Shown here in pieces: positions 17,074 through 26,253 of a DNA stretch of 64,000 bases (position 1 is the first letter of the stretch; each line of letters begins with the position of its first letter). The notes below the pieces were generated by a model. The model was given only the letters and a program-made list of their open reading frames with translations, was not told the DNA's origin and searched no databases. Source of the stretch: Allomuricauda sp. (GTDB taxonomy: Bacteria; Bacteroidota; Bacteroidia; Flavobacteriales; Flavobacteriaceae). The stretch covers positions 135,945 through 199,944 of the forward strand of contig NZ_PABT01000011.1 of assembly GCF_002699205.1 (NCBI RefSeq). The letters are read 5' to 3'. Both the position numbers and the translations under genes were made by a program.

Positions 17074-17796
17074 TTGAAACAATCGGCTTTAACTATAACT
17101 GTACTATTTCTTTTGTTCGTTTCCTGCGGAGAATCTCCAAAGAAGGGAAATGACAAAGTTGGGGAAAATATTGCAAACTTGGACACTGTTGCCAAAATCG
17201 AAGTGGATTCCGTCACAATAGAAAAAGAGGAAGAGGAAGAAGAACCATTTAAACTTACCGAGGAAAATGCGATTGATTTCTTTTTTGAATATGCCAAAAC
17301 CTTAAAAAAAGATAAGGTAAAAATTACCACGACCATGGGTAGCTTTACCATACAATTGTATGATGATGTGCCCTACCACAAAGCCAATTTTATTTATTTG
17401 GCAAGGCAGAAGTATTTCGATAGCACGCAGTTCCACAGGGTAGTGAAGGATTTTATTATTCAAGGTGGGAATTCGGATGACCGGAAAACTGCCCAAAAAC
17501 GTCGTAAAATCGGTAGGTATCTACTTCCTCCTGACACTAAAAAAGGCCACAAACACCATAGGGGAACCATTTCCATGCCCAGTAGTGAACGGGACAACCC
17601 TCACAAATTGGCATCTCCGTATGAATTCTTTATTGTGGTAACCAAACCAGGATCTTACCATCTTGATGGATCATATACCCCTTTTGGCCGTGTGGTTGAA
17701 GGCATGGATGTAGTGGATGCAATCAACAATGTTCCTGTGGGCGATGGTGATTGGCCATGGCAAAGTGTTTATATCCTAAAGGCCGAAGTGCTGTAG
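17074..17796 (+). CDS. Cyclophilin-type peptidyl-prolyl isomerase lipoprotein
   Basis: 240 residues starting at TTG; no ATG occurs before the signal peptide and an in-frame stop lies 27 bp upstream of the TTG. The lipoprotein signal ends FVSC (lipid Cys18). An acidic linker follows, then the cyclophilin domain from about residue 85: TTMGSFTIQLYDD, the catalytic segment FHRVVKDFIIQGG, and FFIVVTKPGSYHLDGSYTPFG. It should assist folding of periplasmic or outer-membrane proteins. Its start faces the Nudix start across 4 bp. Confidence 0.88.
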   Translation: MKQSALTITVLFLLFVSCGESPKKGNDKVGENIANLDTVAKIEVDSVTIEKEEEEEEPFKLTEENAIDFFFEYAKTLKKDKVKITTTMGSFTIQLYDDVPYHKANFIYLARQKYFDSTQFHRVVKDFIIQGGNSDDRKTAQKRRKIGRYLLPPDTKKGHKHHRGTISMPSSERDNPHKLASPYEFFIVVTKPGSYHLDGSYTPFGRVVEGMDVVDAINNVPVGDGDWPWQSVYILKAEVL

Positions 17797-17805
17797 AAAG
17801 AGTTA

Positions 17806-18330
17806 TCAAAATGGGTTCTCGTAATTGACACCATGCTTTTTGAGAAGATTTTTGGCGCCCCACACTCTATTGATAACACTTTGCTTTTTAATGGTTGTGG
17901 GTGCCCTGCCCATTTGGGCAACCTGCTTTCTTTCATAAACAGAAACAAGTGCCGCAATAATTATAAGGTTCTTCATGATGTATTGCCCAACCAGGGTCAG
18001 CGATAGCGGTGCGTTCCCAAAAATTTCATTCGGAAAAAACAAAAGTGGTGAAAAGGTACATACCATATGTACCAAGCCCAGTATCACAGCCTGTCTTCTG
18101 AACCAGCCAAAGATCAACAAAATCCCCAATCCCACTTCCCAAATAGCGAGAAGAATTATGGAAAGCCTATCCGGCACCAAACCAAAAGTGAGTTCATGAA
18201 TCGTGTTTTTTGCCAACTCCTCAGCTGGACTCATATCCAGCACAAATTTCAACGCCCCGAACCAAAAATATACCAAGCCCACTGCAATTGTGATAAAATT
18301 GTTCTTACCGTTTGGATTATAATTTTTCAT
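17806..18330 (-). CDS. DoxX/YkgB-like membrane protein
   Basis: 174 residues with four predicted membrane helices. VYFWFGALKFVLDMSPAEEL and IWEVGLGILLIFGWFRRQAV are typical of the DoxX-like (DUF417/YkgB) superfamily. A basic 45-residue cytosolic tail follows the last helix. It begins 10 bp downstream of the TonB-dependent receptor on the same strand, so it is probably the last gene of that unit. Its function is not known. Confidence 0.72.
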   Translation of the reverse strand: MKNYNPNGKNNFITIAVGLVYFWFGALKFVLDMSPAEELAKNTIHELTFGLVPDRLSIILLAIWEVGLGILLIFGWFRRQAVILGLVHMVCTFSPLLFFPNEIFGNAPLSLTLVGQYIMKNLIIIAALVSVYERKQVAQMGRAPTTIKKQSVINRVWGAKNLLKKHGVNYENPF

Positions 18331-18340
18331 GCCCGGGAAT

Positions 18341-20992
18341 TTAAATTTTCATGTTTATCCCAAAAATGATCTGACGGAACCCTCCACCGAAAATCCCTGA
18401 GGTTGCCCTATTTAATCTTGATGCCCTATATATTTTATCCGTAATGTTTTTTCCATTTACAAAAACGGTTGCATCTATTTGATTTCCAATGGTAAAATCA
18501 TAATTCACAAAGGCATCAATGGTTGTATATGCGGGCAATTCACCAATGGCCCCATCGGCAGATTCGTTGACGAAATTGTGAAATTCGGTATATTGTTTGC
18601 CCACATGGTGGACATTAAACCCGGTAGATAGGCTGTTCCAGTCATAATTAAGACCCAAATTCATATTGATATGGGGGGTATACGGGGCCTGGGCATTTGA
18701 CACCCCTTCATCACCAAAAGTAATTACACTTCTTGTAATACTTGAAAACTGAGAGATATCAACGGTTTCATCGGTCAGTAAAACTTCTCCATTTCCGTTA
18801 TCCACATAAACTTCAAAGGCATTTCTGTTTGCATTTACTTTGTCCACATACTCCTTTTGTGTGGCCTGCCCATGAACAACTTGTGAAAAAAGGTCCTTAT
18901 CCTCCAATTTTCCCGATTTCACCTTTGAATCCATATATGTGGCATTGCCCAAAAAACGTAGCCGGTGTGCATTGTGGTTCAAGAGTTCTGCGCTAACGGC
19001 CATCTCTATCCCCTGCACATTGATTTTTCCCAACTCAGTAAATACCTCGTTACGACCACCGGCATAAAAATTTCGGCTTGCATTGTGGAAATAGGTCAAC
19101 TGTCCTTGAATGCAATTGTCCAAAACACTACCGCGCCAACCTATTTCCTTGTTCCAGCTTAGTTCCGGTTCAATATTAATACTCTGCCCATCCAAAGGAT
19201 TGGTCACTACTCCATCTTGCTCCACCAAAAACCCAAATACTTTTGATGGCGCAATCATTCCTTGGTAAATGCTACCATATAATTCACCTGTGCCGTGTTC
19301 GTAGTTGAGGGTAATTCCCGGTAAAAATTGATTGTACACATTGGATTCCCGTCCTTCAGTAGTACTTTTCAGGTCCGGGTTTTGGGACAAGGCAAACAAA
19401 TCCTGCCGATACATATCCACATGTTCAAATCGGAGTATGGGGGTCACCCCAATTTTACCAAGGTTGAACTCGTTTCGGACGTATCCATTGGCCGACCATA
19501 ACCGATACCATAGATCCTTGGTCGTCATCCCATATCTCGCCCACCTCGAATTATCAGCTTCCAGAAAAACATCTTTAAAGGTTTCCCTGTGTAGATTAAC
19601 GCTTGCCTCGAACTCACTTGGAGCACCAAAGGCCTCCCATTTGGCATTCAACGTCTCTTTGATTCCTGAAACCCGGTAGATCCACCTGCTATCCGTAGTG
19701 CTTTCCAAACCATTCTCGACCCGACCTACGATCACATAATCCTCATCATCAAAACTTTTACCTGACAAATAACCATACCGGTCATAAAAAATTTCATCAC
19801 CAACATAATCTTGCACTTCGGACGCCCTTACTTTGGTCGTTACCTGTCTCCACCAGTCTCTTTCAAAATCGGACGCATATACTTTGGAGGTCAAACTCCA
19901 ACTATCCGTAAGCAACCATTTATGAATGATATCCACCCCATATCTCCTCATTATAAATTGATCGGCATCCAATGGGTTTTGTGTTGGATCGGTCTCAAAG
20001 GTAAATGGGGTTTGGGAACTCAAAGAAGCCTGATTGTCCTCAAACTGCCCACTCACCTTAAAATACAAGGATTGATTTTCCGACAGTTTGGCAAAAATCT
20101 TGGCGTTCAAGTTTAAGATTTCCACGGATGAATTATCGGTATACCCATCAAACTTTTTGTAAACGCCTTCAACCAATCCACCAATATTGTTCCAAGTTCC
20201 ACCATAAGAAAGTAGGCCCGATGTATAACTGCGTTGCCCCCCGGTCAAATTTAAGCGCATTGTCGGTTTTTGGGGAGGAAGGGCAGTAATATAATTGACC
20301 GCCCCATACATATTGTTGGGACCATACCTCAACAAATCTGCTCCCTTGTAGACCTCAATGGATGTAATGCGATCACTCACTGGATTATAATAGGCTCCTG
20401 GGGCTATGTACGGTGCTGGTGCCGACGGAGTGCCATCTTCCATCAGCAGCACCTTTTTTGAACGTCTTCCCCATGACCCGCGTATACTGATGTTTGGTCG
20501 GTTGGACAGTCCCATATCACCTACGATGTTAACACCTGGAACGGTACTTAAAACCTCCTCGGTGCTCAAGGGGTTGATATTCTTCAACGACACGGGGTCG
20601 ACCCTAAAATTACTCCCCTTAAATTCACTTTTAAAATTTTTGGGAGATGCACTTACGATGACCTCGTCCAACGTTGTATTGGATCTTTTCAGCCCTATGG
20701 TTCCCAAATCACTACTGGAAGGGATGGCAATTCGTGCTGTTTCATAACCAAGATACTTGATCATCAGCATATCATCTTCGGCATTTGCCCTCATCAAGAA
20801 AGTCCCAAAATCATCGGTAAGGGTTCCTTTGTGACTGGACTCCAGCATAATTTGTGCCCCGATCAAAGGCTGCCCATCAGTAGCGTCCACTACTTTTCCT
20901 TTTAACATTTTCTGACTATGGGCCCCGGTTCCCATAAGTAAAAAAATCATAAAAATCATTGTAGAAATTGGGGGTGCAATCGTTTTGTTCAT
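18341..20992 (-). CDS. TonB-dependent outer-membrane receptor with CarboxypepD_reg-like domain
   Basis: 883 residues. A signal peptide (about 1-26) is followed by a carboxypeptidase-regulatory-like beta domain (KGKVVDATDGQPLIGAQI, about 30-110). The plug domain carries NINPLSTEEVLSTVPGVNIV and RNIxxRG-like SIRGSWGRRSKKVLL. A 22-strand barrel ends in FGINMKI. The barrel resembles ferric-siderophore or FecA-type receptors rather than SusC, and there is no SusD partner, so metal-chelate import is the best guess. An outer-membrane protein gene lies 15 bp upstream and the DoxX-like gene 10 bp downstream. Confidence 0.9.
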   Translation of the reverse strand: MNKTIAPPISTMIFMIFLLMGTGAHSQKMLKGKVVDATDGQPLIGAQIMLESSHKGTLTDDFGTFLMRANAEDDMLMIKYLGYETARIAIPSSSDLGTIGLKRSNTTLDEVIVSASPKNFKSEFKGSNFRVDPVSLKNINPLSTEEVLSTVPGVNIVGDMGLSNRPNISIRGSWGRRSKKVLLMEDGTPSAPAPYIAPGAYYNPVSDRITSIEVYKGADLLRYGPNNMYGAVNYITALPPQKPTMRLNLTGGQRSYTSGLLSYGGTWNNIGGLVEGVYKKFDGYTDNSSVEILNLNAKIFAKLSENQSLYFKVSGQFEDNQASLSSQTPFTFETDPTQNPLDADQFIMRRYGVDIIHKWLLTDSWSLTSKVYASDFERDWWRQVTTKVRASEVQDYVGDEIFYDRYGYLSGKSFDDEDYVIVGRVENGLESTTDSRWIYRVSGIKETLNAKWEAFGAPSEFEASVNLHRETFKDVFLEADNSRWARYGMTTKDLWYRLWSANGYVRNEFNLGKIGVTPILRFEHVDMYRQDLFALSQNPDLKSTTEGRESNVYNQFLPGITLNYEHGTGELYGSIYQGMIAPSKVFGFLVEQDGVVTNPLDGQSINIEPELSWNKEIGWRGSVLDNCIQGQLTYFHNASRNFYAGGRNEVFTELGKINVQGIEMAVSAELLNHNAHRLRFLGNATYMDSKVKSGKLEDKDLFSQVVHGQATQKEYVDKVNANRNAFEVYVDNGNGEVLLTDETVDISQFSSITRSVITFGDEGVSNAQAPYTPHINMNLGLNYDWNSLSTGFNVHHVGKQYTEFHNFVNESADGAIGELPAYTTIDAFVNYDFTIGNQIDATVFVNGKNITDKIYRASRLNRATSGIFGGGFRQIIFGINMKI

Positions 20993-21007
20993 TGACTTTT
21001 AAAATTG

Positions 21008-22153
21008 TTAATTATTAAATTCATTTATTAGTTCAGGGTTTATTTTTACTCGATTTCGGGCCAATCGGTACGAGACACCGACATTGATCAGATAATCTGC
21101 GAAAGCGGCATCTCCGTGTCTGGGTTCACCTGTTATTTCCTCCGTTTGCAGATCGGTAACACTTTGGGGGCGTTCCCTTCTTACCGCAAAGGGCACATTG
21201 AGGTTCAGGGAAAAATTATCTTTCATAAATGCGATTCCAGGGTCGATGGAGAGTACGTTCCCGGGTCTTCTAAATCCCTCATTGCCACCTATTAGGTCCT
21301 TTACCGGAACACCCTCATAACGTGCTCCCATTGATGTGGATATAGTATTGCTGAAACTATGGGATATTCCACTTCGGATGGAAAATTGATCTGGGACAGC
21401 CATAATGGCCTCATTTTGTAAAATAGGACTTAAAGTTTCCCTAAACGTTCTTGTGCCGTTGGTCTCTCTTGGATTAATCAGATAGAAACCACCTCCATAG
21501 GCAAAAAAACCTTCAGCAATTTTTTGATAAAATTGAAAATCCAGGGTAATCCCAAAACCACCATCACCGGGTTGAATACTTTGATCTACCGGTCTAACCT
21601 GGGGACTACCTTCGGGACCCACATTATAAAAAATATCGGAAGCGTTATAGCTGCCGGTTGGTAGTTTGATCCCAAATCCCAATGCCAAATTGCCATTTTG
21701 GTTTTTTTCAAGGTCGAACAACCAATACCCAACACCTACTCGGATATCGGCCAAGCCACGGGAAAAAGTGGTATAACGTTCATCCCGGCCATGCTCGTAC
21801 AAAGAGGAACGGGTATTAATCACGGTTGGAATAGTAATACTGGCATACCACCTGTCTGATATTCCATAGGTCAAAAAGAAGTCCCAGGAATGGGAATGAT
21901 TGATCACTTCGGTCTCATTGGAAACCCTATCCGGTTCTTCTTCGGTACCCCTAAAATGGCGAAAGGATTTAAAGTATCTGTAATTACTTCCTATTTGAAT
22001 GTCACCTGGCCCCAATAAATTGTTTTCCAAGGTGTTTCCCACACAAGAGGAAAAATGTCTGATGGCAACACAACCCTGTGAGTTTGCCCGATCGATTCCA
22101 AAAAAAGAAATCAACCCTAAAAATGTAATGATTAGTGTTTTTGTCGTTCTCAT
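21008..22153 (-). CDS. Exported beta-barrel protein upstream of the TonB receptor
   Basis: 381 residues with a signal peptide (to about ANSQ, residue 26). The mature N-terminus holds two cysteines (GCVAIRHFSSCVG), followed by repeated beta strands such as GDIQIGSNYRYFKSF, FFLTYGISDRWYASITIP and LALGFGIKLPTGSYN. This pattern is typical of outer-membrane transporter-like or porin-like barrels. It heads the unit containing the TonB receptor and could take part in the same uptake process. No precise family recognised. Confidence 0.68.
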   Translation of the reverse strand: MRTTKTLIITFLGLISFFGIDRANSQGCVAIRHFSSCVGNTLENNLLGPGDIQIGSNYRYFKSFRHFRGTEEEPDRVSNETEVINHSHSWDFFLTYGISDRWYASITIPTVINTRSSLYEHGRDERYTTFSRGLADIRVGVGYWLFDLEKNQNGNLALGFGIKLPTGSYNASDIFYNVGPEGSPQVRPVDQSIQPGDGGFGITLDFQFYQKIAEGFFAYGGGFYLINPRETNGTRTFRETLSPILQNEAIMAVPDQFSIRSGISHSFSNTISTSMGARYEGVPVKDLIGGNEGFRRPGNVLSIDPGIAFMKDNFSLNLNVPFAVRRERPQSVTDLQTEEITGEPRHGDAAFADYLINVGVSYRLARNRVKINPELINEFNN

Positions 22154-22309
22154 ACCTGCGAATTGATTGGCTATTTGTTTAGCCCGACAACCAATGTAGA
22201 GCTATACCCAGAAGGACAGAACTAACAAAAAAGTAAAAAGGGTTAACGGGAGATTAATGACACTAATCAACAATTAACCAATATTGAAGAAAGGTTAGGG
22301 AAGAGATTC

Positions 22310-22921
22310 TCAAGCTTGTTTTTTGTAGATATTGGGCAACCGTACATCAAACTTAACGGCAATCAATCTCAACACAATGACCACCAAAATGGCAGCCACA
22401 TAGGCATAACTGTCCTTTATTGGGAATTGGGTGAAGAGGAAATAACTTGCGCCACCCAAAAGGCATGCGGTGGCATAGATTTCCTTTCTAAAAATAACGG
22501 GGATCTCATTACAGAGAATGTCTCGGGTCACTCCACCAAAACACGCGGTCATGGTGCCCAAAAAAATGCACATAATGGGCAATAACTCTGCTTCCAAACC
22601 CTTTTCCACCCCCACCATGGTATAAAGCCCTATCCCAATGGTATCAAACAAAAACAACGATTTTCTGAGGTATTTGAGCTTGTTTACAAATATGATGGCG
22701 AAAACCACCGAAATAAAGATGGTGACCACATAGGTCAGGTCCTGCATCCAGCCCACGGGCGTGTTTCCTATCAGTAAATCTCTAAGGGTACCTCCACCAA
22801 TGGCCGTAACAAAGGCAATAATGAGTACCCCGAACATATCCAGACGCTTTTCCATGGCCACCAAAACCCCGGAAATTGCAAAGGCCACGGTTCCCAAAAT
22901 ATCAATGGTTTGATACAACAT
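22310..22921 (-). CDS. TRIC-type cation channel / UPF0126 membrane protein
   Basis: 203 residues with seven predicted helices in two inverted repeats. The repeat motifs GGGTLRDLLIGNTP and GGVTRDILCNEIP are the hallmark of the TRIC/UPF0126 (YadS/YicG) family. These are homotrimeric monovalent cation channels; some members were annotated as glycine transporters. It begins 2 bp after the RDD protein gene and is probably co-transcribed with it. The 156 bp upstream of the barrel gene at 22153 separates the two operons. Confidence 0.88.
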   Translation of the reverse strand: MLYQTIDILGTVAFAISGVLVAMEKRLDMFGVLIIAFVTAIGGGTLRDLLIGNTPVGWMQDLTYVVTIFISVVFAIIFVNKLKYLRKSLFLFDTIGIGLYTMVGVEKGLEAELLPIMCIFLGTMTACFGGVTRDILCNEIPVIFRKEIYATACLLGGASYFLFTQFPIKDSYAYVAAILVVIVLRLIAVKFDVRLPNIYKKQA

Positions 22922-22923
22922 GT

Positions 22924-23640
22924 TTACATTTTTTGGGTGAAGTAGTTGTAATCCTTTATGATCACATCCACAAATTCAATGGGTTTCAAAGTGGTCTGCA
23001 CACCCAACACCTCTTTTATTCGCTTGTCCAAAGAAACAATAATTTTATGGTTTCCGTTCAACTTGGCGGTATCGTACAATTCTTTGATTGTTTGCATTTC
23101 TTGGTCCTTAAAAACAGTGACCTGTGAAAAAGTAGGTTTATAATCTTCGGGCAATTCCCGCAACAACGTATCTTTCAATGATACTCTTTTCTTTTCACTG
23201 ATTACCGTGGTCCCCGCCGCGATGTCCCCAATTCGTTGTCCTTTCCCCTTAATTAAAATCGTCAGTACCGCTGCACCTCCAGAGGTAAGGCCCACATCAA
23301 TGATTCGCAATGCCCAGCGCACAAAATAATTGCCAAAATTAGGTTTGGAGCCATCCAATTTCACTACCCGGAGCTTCATGGCGCCCTTACCAATGGTCTT
23401 TCCATCCATAAGGGTCTCCAAAAGCAAATAATAAAAAAATGCGGGCAAGGTAAGTATCAAATAAAAAGCCCATTGGTCCTCCACGTCAATATCCAGCGAT
23501 ACCAATAGAACGATCACTAAAATAGTGTAGCACATAATGATAAAACTATCAATAATGTACGCCAACATTCGTTCACCAAGGTGGGATGTGTTTTGATCAA
23601 TGGTTATATTTTGGGCCGTTTCTATTTGAAATTGTTCCAT
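22924..23640 (-). CDS. RDD-family membrane protein
   Basis: 238 residues. The RDD domain lies in the first 150: HLGERMLAYIIDSFIIM in helix 1, DGKTIGKGAMKLRVVKLDG between helices, and NYFVRWALRIIDV. A soluble C-terminal part of about 85 residues has no recognised domain. RDD proteins are of unknown or transport function and recur beside SpoIIM, MoxR and DUF58 genes, as they do here. It is divergent from the SpoIIM gene with 35 bp between the start codons. Confidence 0.85.
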   Translation of the reverse strand: MEQFQIETAQNITIDQNTSHLGERMLAYIIDSFIIMCYTILVIVLLVSLDIDVEDQWAFYLILTLPAFFYYLLLETLMDGKTIGKGAMKLRVVKLDGSKPNFGNYFVRWALRIIDVGLTSGGAAVLTILIKGKGQRIGDIAAGTTVISEKKRVSLKDTLLRELPEDYKPTFSQVTVFKDQEMQTIKELYDTAKLNGNHKIIVSLDKRIKEVLGVQTTLKPIEFVDVIIKDYNYFTQKM

Positions 23641-23675
23641 ATTTTAGTTTCTTTACTTACAAACCAACGGATTTA

Positions 23676-24647
23676 ATGCGCGAGGCCGCTTTTGTTAGGC
23701 AAAATAAGGATAAATGGGCCGCTTTTGAAAATGCCCTGCTCCATAAAGGACAACTTCACCCTGATGAACTTTCGGATCTTTATATTGAGATTACCGATCA
23801 CTTGAGTTATGCAAAGACGTTTTATCCAGGGAGCAATACCCAGATTTACCTGAACACCCTTGCCTCCCAAGCACACCAAAAAATATATAAGACCAAACGG
23901 GAATCTGGAAACCGTATTGTCCATTTTTGGAAAACCGAGTTCCCCACCATGTTCAAGGACCATCATCGAGAATTGTTGATCTCTTTCTTGGTATTTGTCT
24001 TTTTTGTAATAGTCGGTGCTTTCTCTTCAGCCAACGAAGGCGATTTTGTACGCTCCATTTTGGGCAACGGCTATGTAAACATGACTTTGGAAAACATTGA
24101 AAAAGGAGATCCAATGGCAGTTTATAAAGAGCAAGGTGCCTTCAACATGTTTTTGGGCATTACCATCAACAATATCAAAGTGGCCATATATGCATTTGCC
24201 TTCGGTATTTTTTTAGGGGTGGGCACACTTTATATCTTACTCCAGAATGGAATTATGCTGGGGAGTTTTCAGTACTTTTTTTATGAAAAAGGACTTCTCT
24301 GGGAATCCGCCCGAACCATCTGGATCCATGGAACCATCGAAATATCGGTAATCATAATTGCGGGCTGTGCCGGATTGGTCCTGGCCAACGGAATCCTTTT
24401 TCCTGGCACGTACACACGATTGGAATCCTTTAAAAGAGGTGTGAAAAACGGTCTTAAAATAATGGTGAGCACCATTCCGTTCTTTATTATCGCAGGTTTT
24501 CTGGAAGGTTTCGTTACCAGACATACCGAAATGCCGGACTGGCTGGCAATTTTCATCATATTGTCCTCATTGGCACTGATCATTTTCTATTATATTATTT
24601 ATCCTAACCAAATCCGTAAAAAAACCTTATATGCAAACAACCAATAA
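23676..24647 (+). CDS. SpoIIM (DUF95) family membrane protein
   Basis: 323 residues from the ATG giving MREAAFVRQNKDKW; the 30 upstream residues of the open frame mirror the RDD gene. A cytosolic N-terminal region of about 90 residues is followed by six predicted helices. NNIKVAIYAFAFGIFLGVG and WIHGTIEISVIIIAGCAG match the stage II sporulation protein M superfamily, which in non-sporulating bacteria has no sporulation role. It heads a six-gene plus-strand operon ending with DUF58. Its last 17 bp overlap the next gene. Confidence 0.85.
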   Translation: MREAAFVRQNKDKWAAFENALLHKGQLHPDELSDLYIEITDHLSYAKTFYPGSNTQIYLNTLASQAHQKIYKTKRESGNRIVHFWKTEFPTMFKDHHRELLISFLVFVFFVIVGAFSSANEGDFVRSILGNGYVNMTLENIEKGDPMAVYKEQGAFNMFLGITINNIKVAIYAFAFGIFLGVGTLYILLQNGIMLGSFQYFFYEKGLLWESARTIWIHGTIEISVIIIAGCAGLVLANGILFPGTYTRLESFKRGVKNGLKIMVSTIPFFIIAGFLEGFVTRHTEMPDWLAIFIILSSLALIIFYYIIYPNQIRKKTLYANNQ

Positions 24648-25521
24648 GTATATCGAATTTAAAAAGCAGCGTGAATTGGGAGAGATACTTTCCGATTCCT
24701 TCGGTTTTATCAGAAACGAGTTCAAACCCTTTTTTAAAACAATTTTAAAAATTGTAGGCCCCTATATATTGGTCATGTTGATTTCCATGGGGTTCTATAT
24801 GTATACCATTGGAGATATTTTTAACCTAAGTACCATCGGCACGACATCTGGGTCAACATATTCCCCTATAATTATGGTCCTGGCCGTGGTCGCATTAATG
24901 ATCAGCTCCATTGCGGCCTATGTACTGGCACAGGGAACGGTGTTGCACTATATCAAATCGTATATCAACCACAAAGGATCCACAGATTATGACGAAATCC
25001 ATAAAGGCGTTTACAGCTCCTTCTGGTCGCTTATCGGACTGGGTATTTTGGTGGGACTCTCTGTAATGGTCGGCGTATTCTTTTGTGTAATTCCCGGCAT
25101 TTATCTAGCTGTACCCCTATCCATATCCTTTGCCATTTTGGTTTTCCTCAAAAAAGATGTGATGGAATCCTACCGATACAGTTTTAATTTGATCAAGGAA
25201 AATTGGTGGATCACCTTTGCAACACTCTTTGTTATCTATATTATTGTGGCCATAGCCTCTTATGCCTTTAGTTTGCCCGGTGTGATTTACATCTGGATAA
25301 AAATGGGCGTGTTTTCTGGTGAGATGGATGCGGAAAGTATGAATGTTTTTAACGATCCCATATATCTTTTCTTAAATATCCTGAGCACATTGGTCCAGTT
25401 CTTAATGAACATCATCTTCTTGGTTGCCACTTCCCTGATATTTTTCAACCTTAACGAAAAGAAAAATTTCACCGGCACTTTTGAACGTATCGAAAATCTT
25501 GGGAAATCTTCAGAGGAATAG
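24631..25521 (+). CDS. Polytopic membrane protein of the SpoIIM-MoxR cluster
   Basis: 296 residues with about six predicted helices. The organisation (long N-terminal amphipathic segment GEILSDSFGFIRNEFKPFF, then paired helices, and YRYSFNLIKENWW in mid-protein) resembles the glycerophosphodiester-phosphodiesterase membrane-domain/DUF4013-like group, but the match is loose. It is translationally linked on both sides: 17-bp overlap upstream and no gap to the DUF4129 gene downstream. Confidence 0.7.
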   Translation: MQTTNKYIEFKKQRELGEILSDSFGFIRNEFKPFFKTILKIVGPYILVMLISMGFYMYTIGDIFNLSTIGTTSGSTYSPIIMVLAVVALMISSIAAYVLAQGTVLHYIKSYINHKGSTDYDEIHKGVYSSFWSLIGLGILVGLSVMVGVFFCVIPGIYLAVPLSISFAILVFLKKDVMESYRYSFNLIKENWWITFATLFVIYIIVAIASYAFSLPGVIYIWIKMGVFSGEMDAESMNVFNDPIYLFLNILSTLVQFLMNIIFLVATSLIFFNLNEKKNFTGTFERIENLGKSSEE

Positions 25522-26253
25522 ATGCGCAGCATACTGATCTTATCATACCTACTCTTTTCTTGGACAATCCTTTTTGCCCAAAGCGATACTATTGTCAAGT
25601 ATGATGAATCAGATATTGAACCCATTAAATTCAATAAAAAGGACCTCAACACTTATAAAAGTGATAAGGCGTTCAACTATGAAGAAATAAAACCCGAAAA
25701 TAACTGGTGGTCGGACATTACAAATTGGTTCTATAATATTCTACGCCGGTTTTTTGAATGGATCTTTGGTGTGGGGAATGCCGAAGGCTACTTGGCCATT
25801 TTTTTGGAAATCCTCCCCTATCTCCTCCTTGTCCTTTTCCTATATCTTGTGATTCGATTCTTTGTGAAATCCAATTTGCAAGGGATGGGCAAAAACAAGA
25901 AGAATCCCAACGTAGTCTCACTTTCAGAGGATGAGCACATTATCAAGAATGAGGATATCCAACAATTGATCAAAAATGCATTGCTCGATAAAAATTATCG
26001 TCTTGCCATCAGATATTACTACCTCCTCATTCTACAATTACTATCGGAACGGGACATGATAGACTGGCAACAGCAAAAAACCAATGATGATTATATGGCT
26101 GAACTTTCCGATAGCAACCTTTTGAACGAATTTGGAAAGGCCACTTTGCTCTATGACTATGTTTGGTACGGTGAATTTGAAATTGATCAGGAACGGTACG
26201 AAAAAGCCGAAGTTGTATTTAAATCCTTAAAAAGCTCATTGACCGATGTCTAA
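25522..26253 (+). CDS. DUF4129 domain membrane protein
   Basis: 243 residues. A signal-like N-terminus (MRSILILSYLLFSWTILFAQ) leads to a periplasmic stretch with NWWSDITNWFYNILRRFFEW. One membrane helix follows (about 93-113). A cytosolic C-terminal domain has YRLAIRYYYLLILQLL and TLLYDYVWYGEFEID, the conserved elements of DUF4129. It starts at the base after the preceding stop and overlaps the DUF4350 gene by 8 bp. Confidence 0.85.
   Translation: MRSILILSYLLFSWTILFAQSDTIVKYDESDIEPIKFNKKDLNTYKSDKAFNYEEIKPENNWWSDITNWFYNILRRFFEWIFGVGNAEGYLAIFLEILPYLLLVLFLYLVIRFFVKSNLQGMGKNKKNPNVVSLSEDEHIIKNEDIQQLIKNALLDKNYRLAIRYYYLLILQLLSERDMIDWQQQKTNDDYMAELSDSNLLNEFGKATLLYDYVWYGEFEIDQERYEKAEVVFKSLKSSLTDV

Noticed and set aside
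22166..22200. GGCTA/TAGCC pair upstream of the barrel gene as an operator
   Set aside because: The arms are only 5 bp and occur by chance often. No second copy or known regulator supports it.
23676..24647. A sporulation function for the SpoIIM-family gene
   Set aside because: All other signs point to a non-sporulating Flavobacteriaceae. SpoIIM-family proteins in such clusters are not tied to sporulation.
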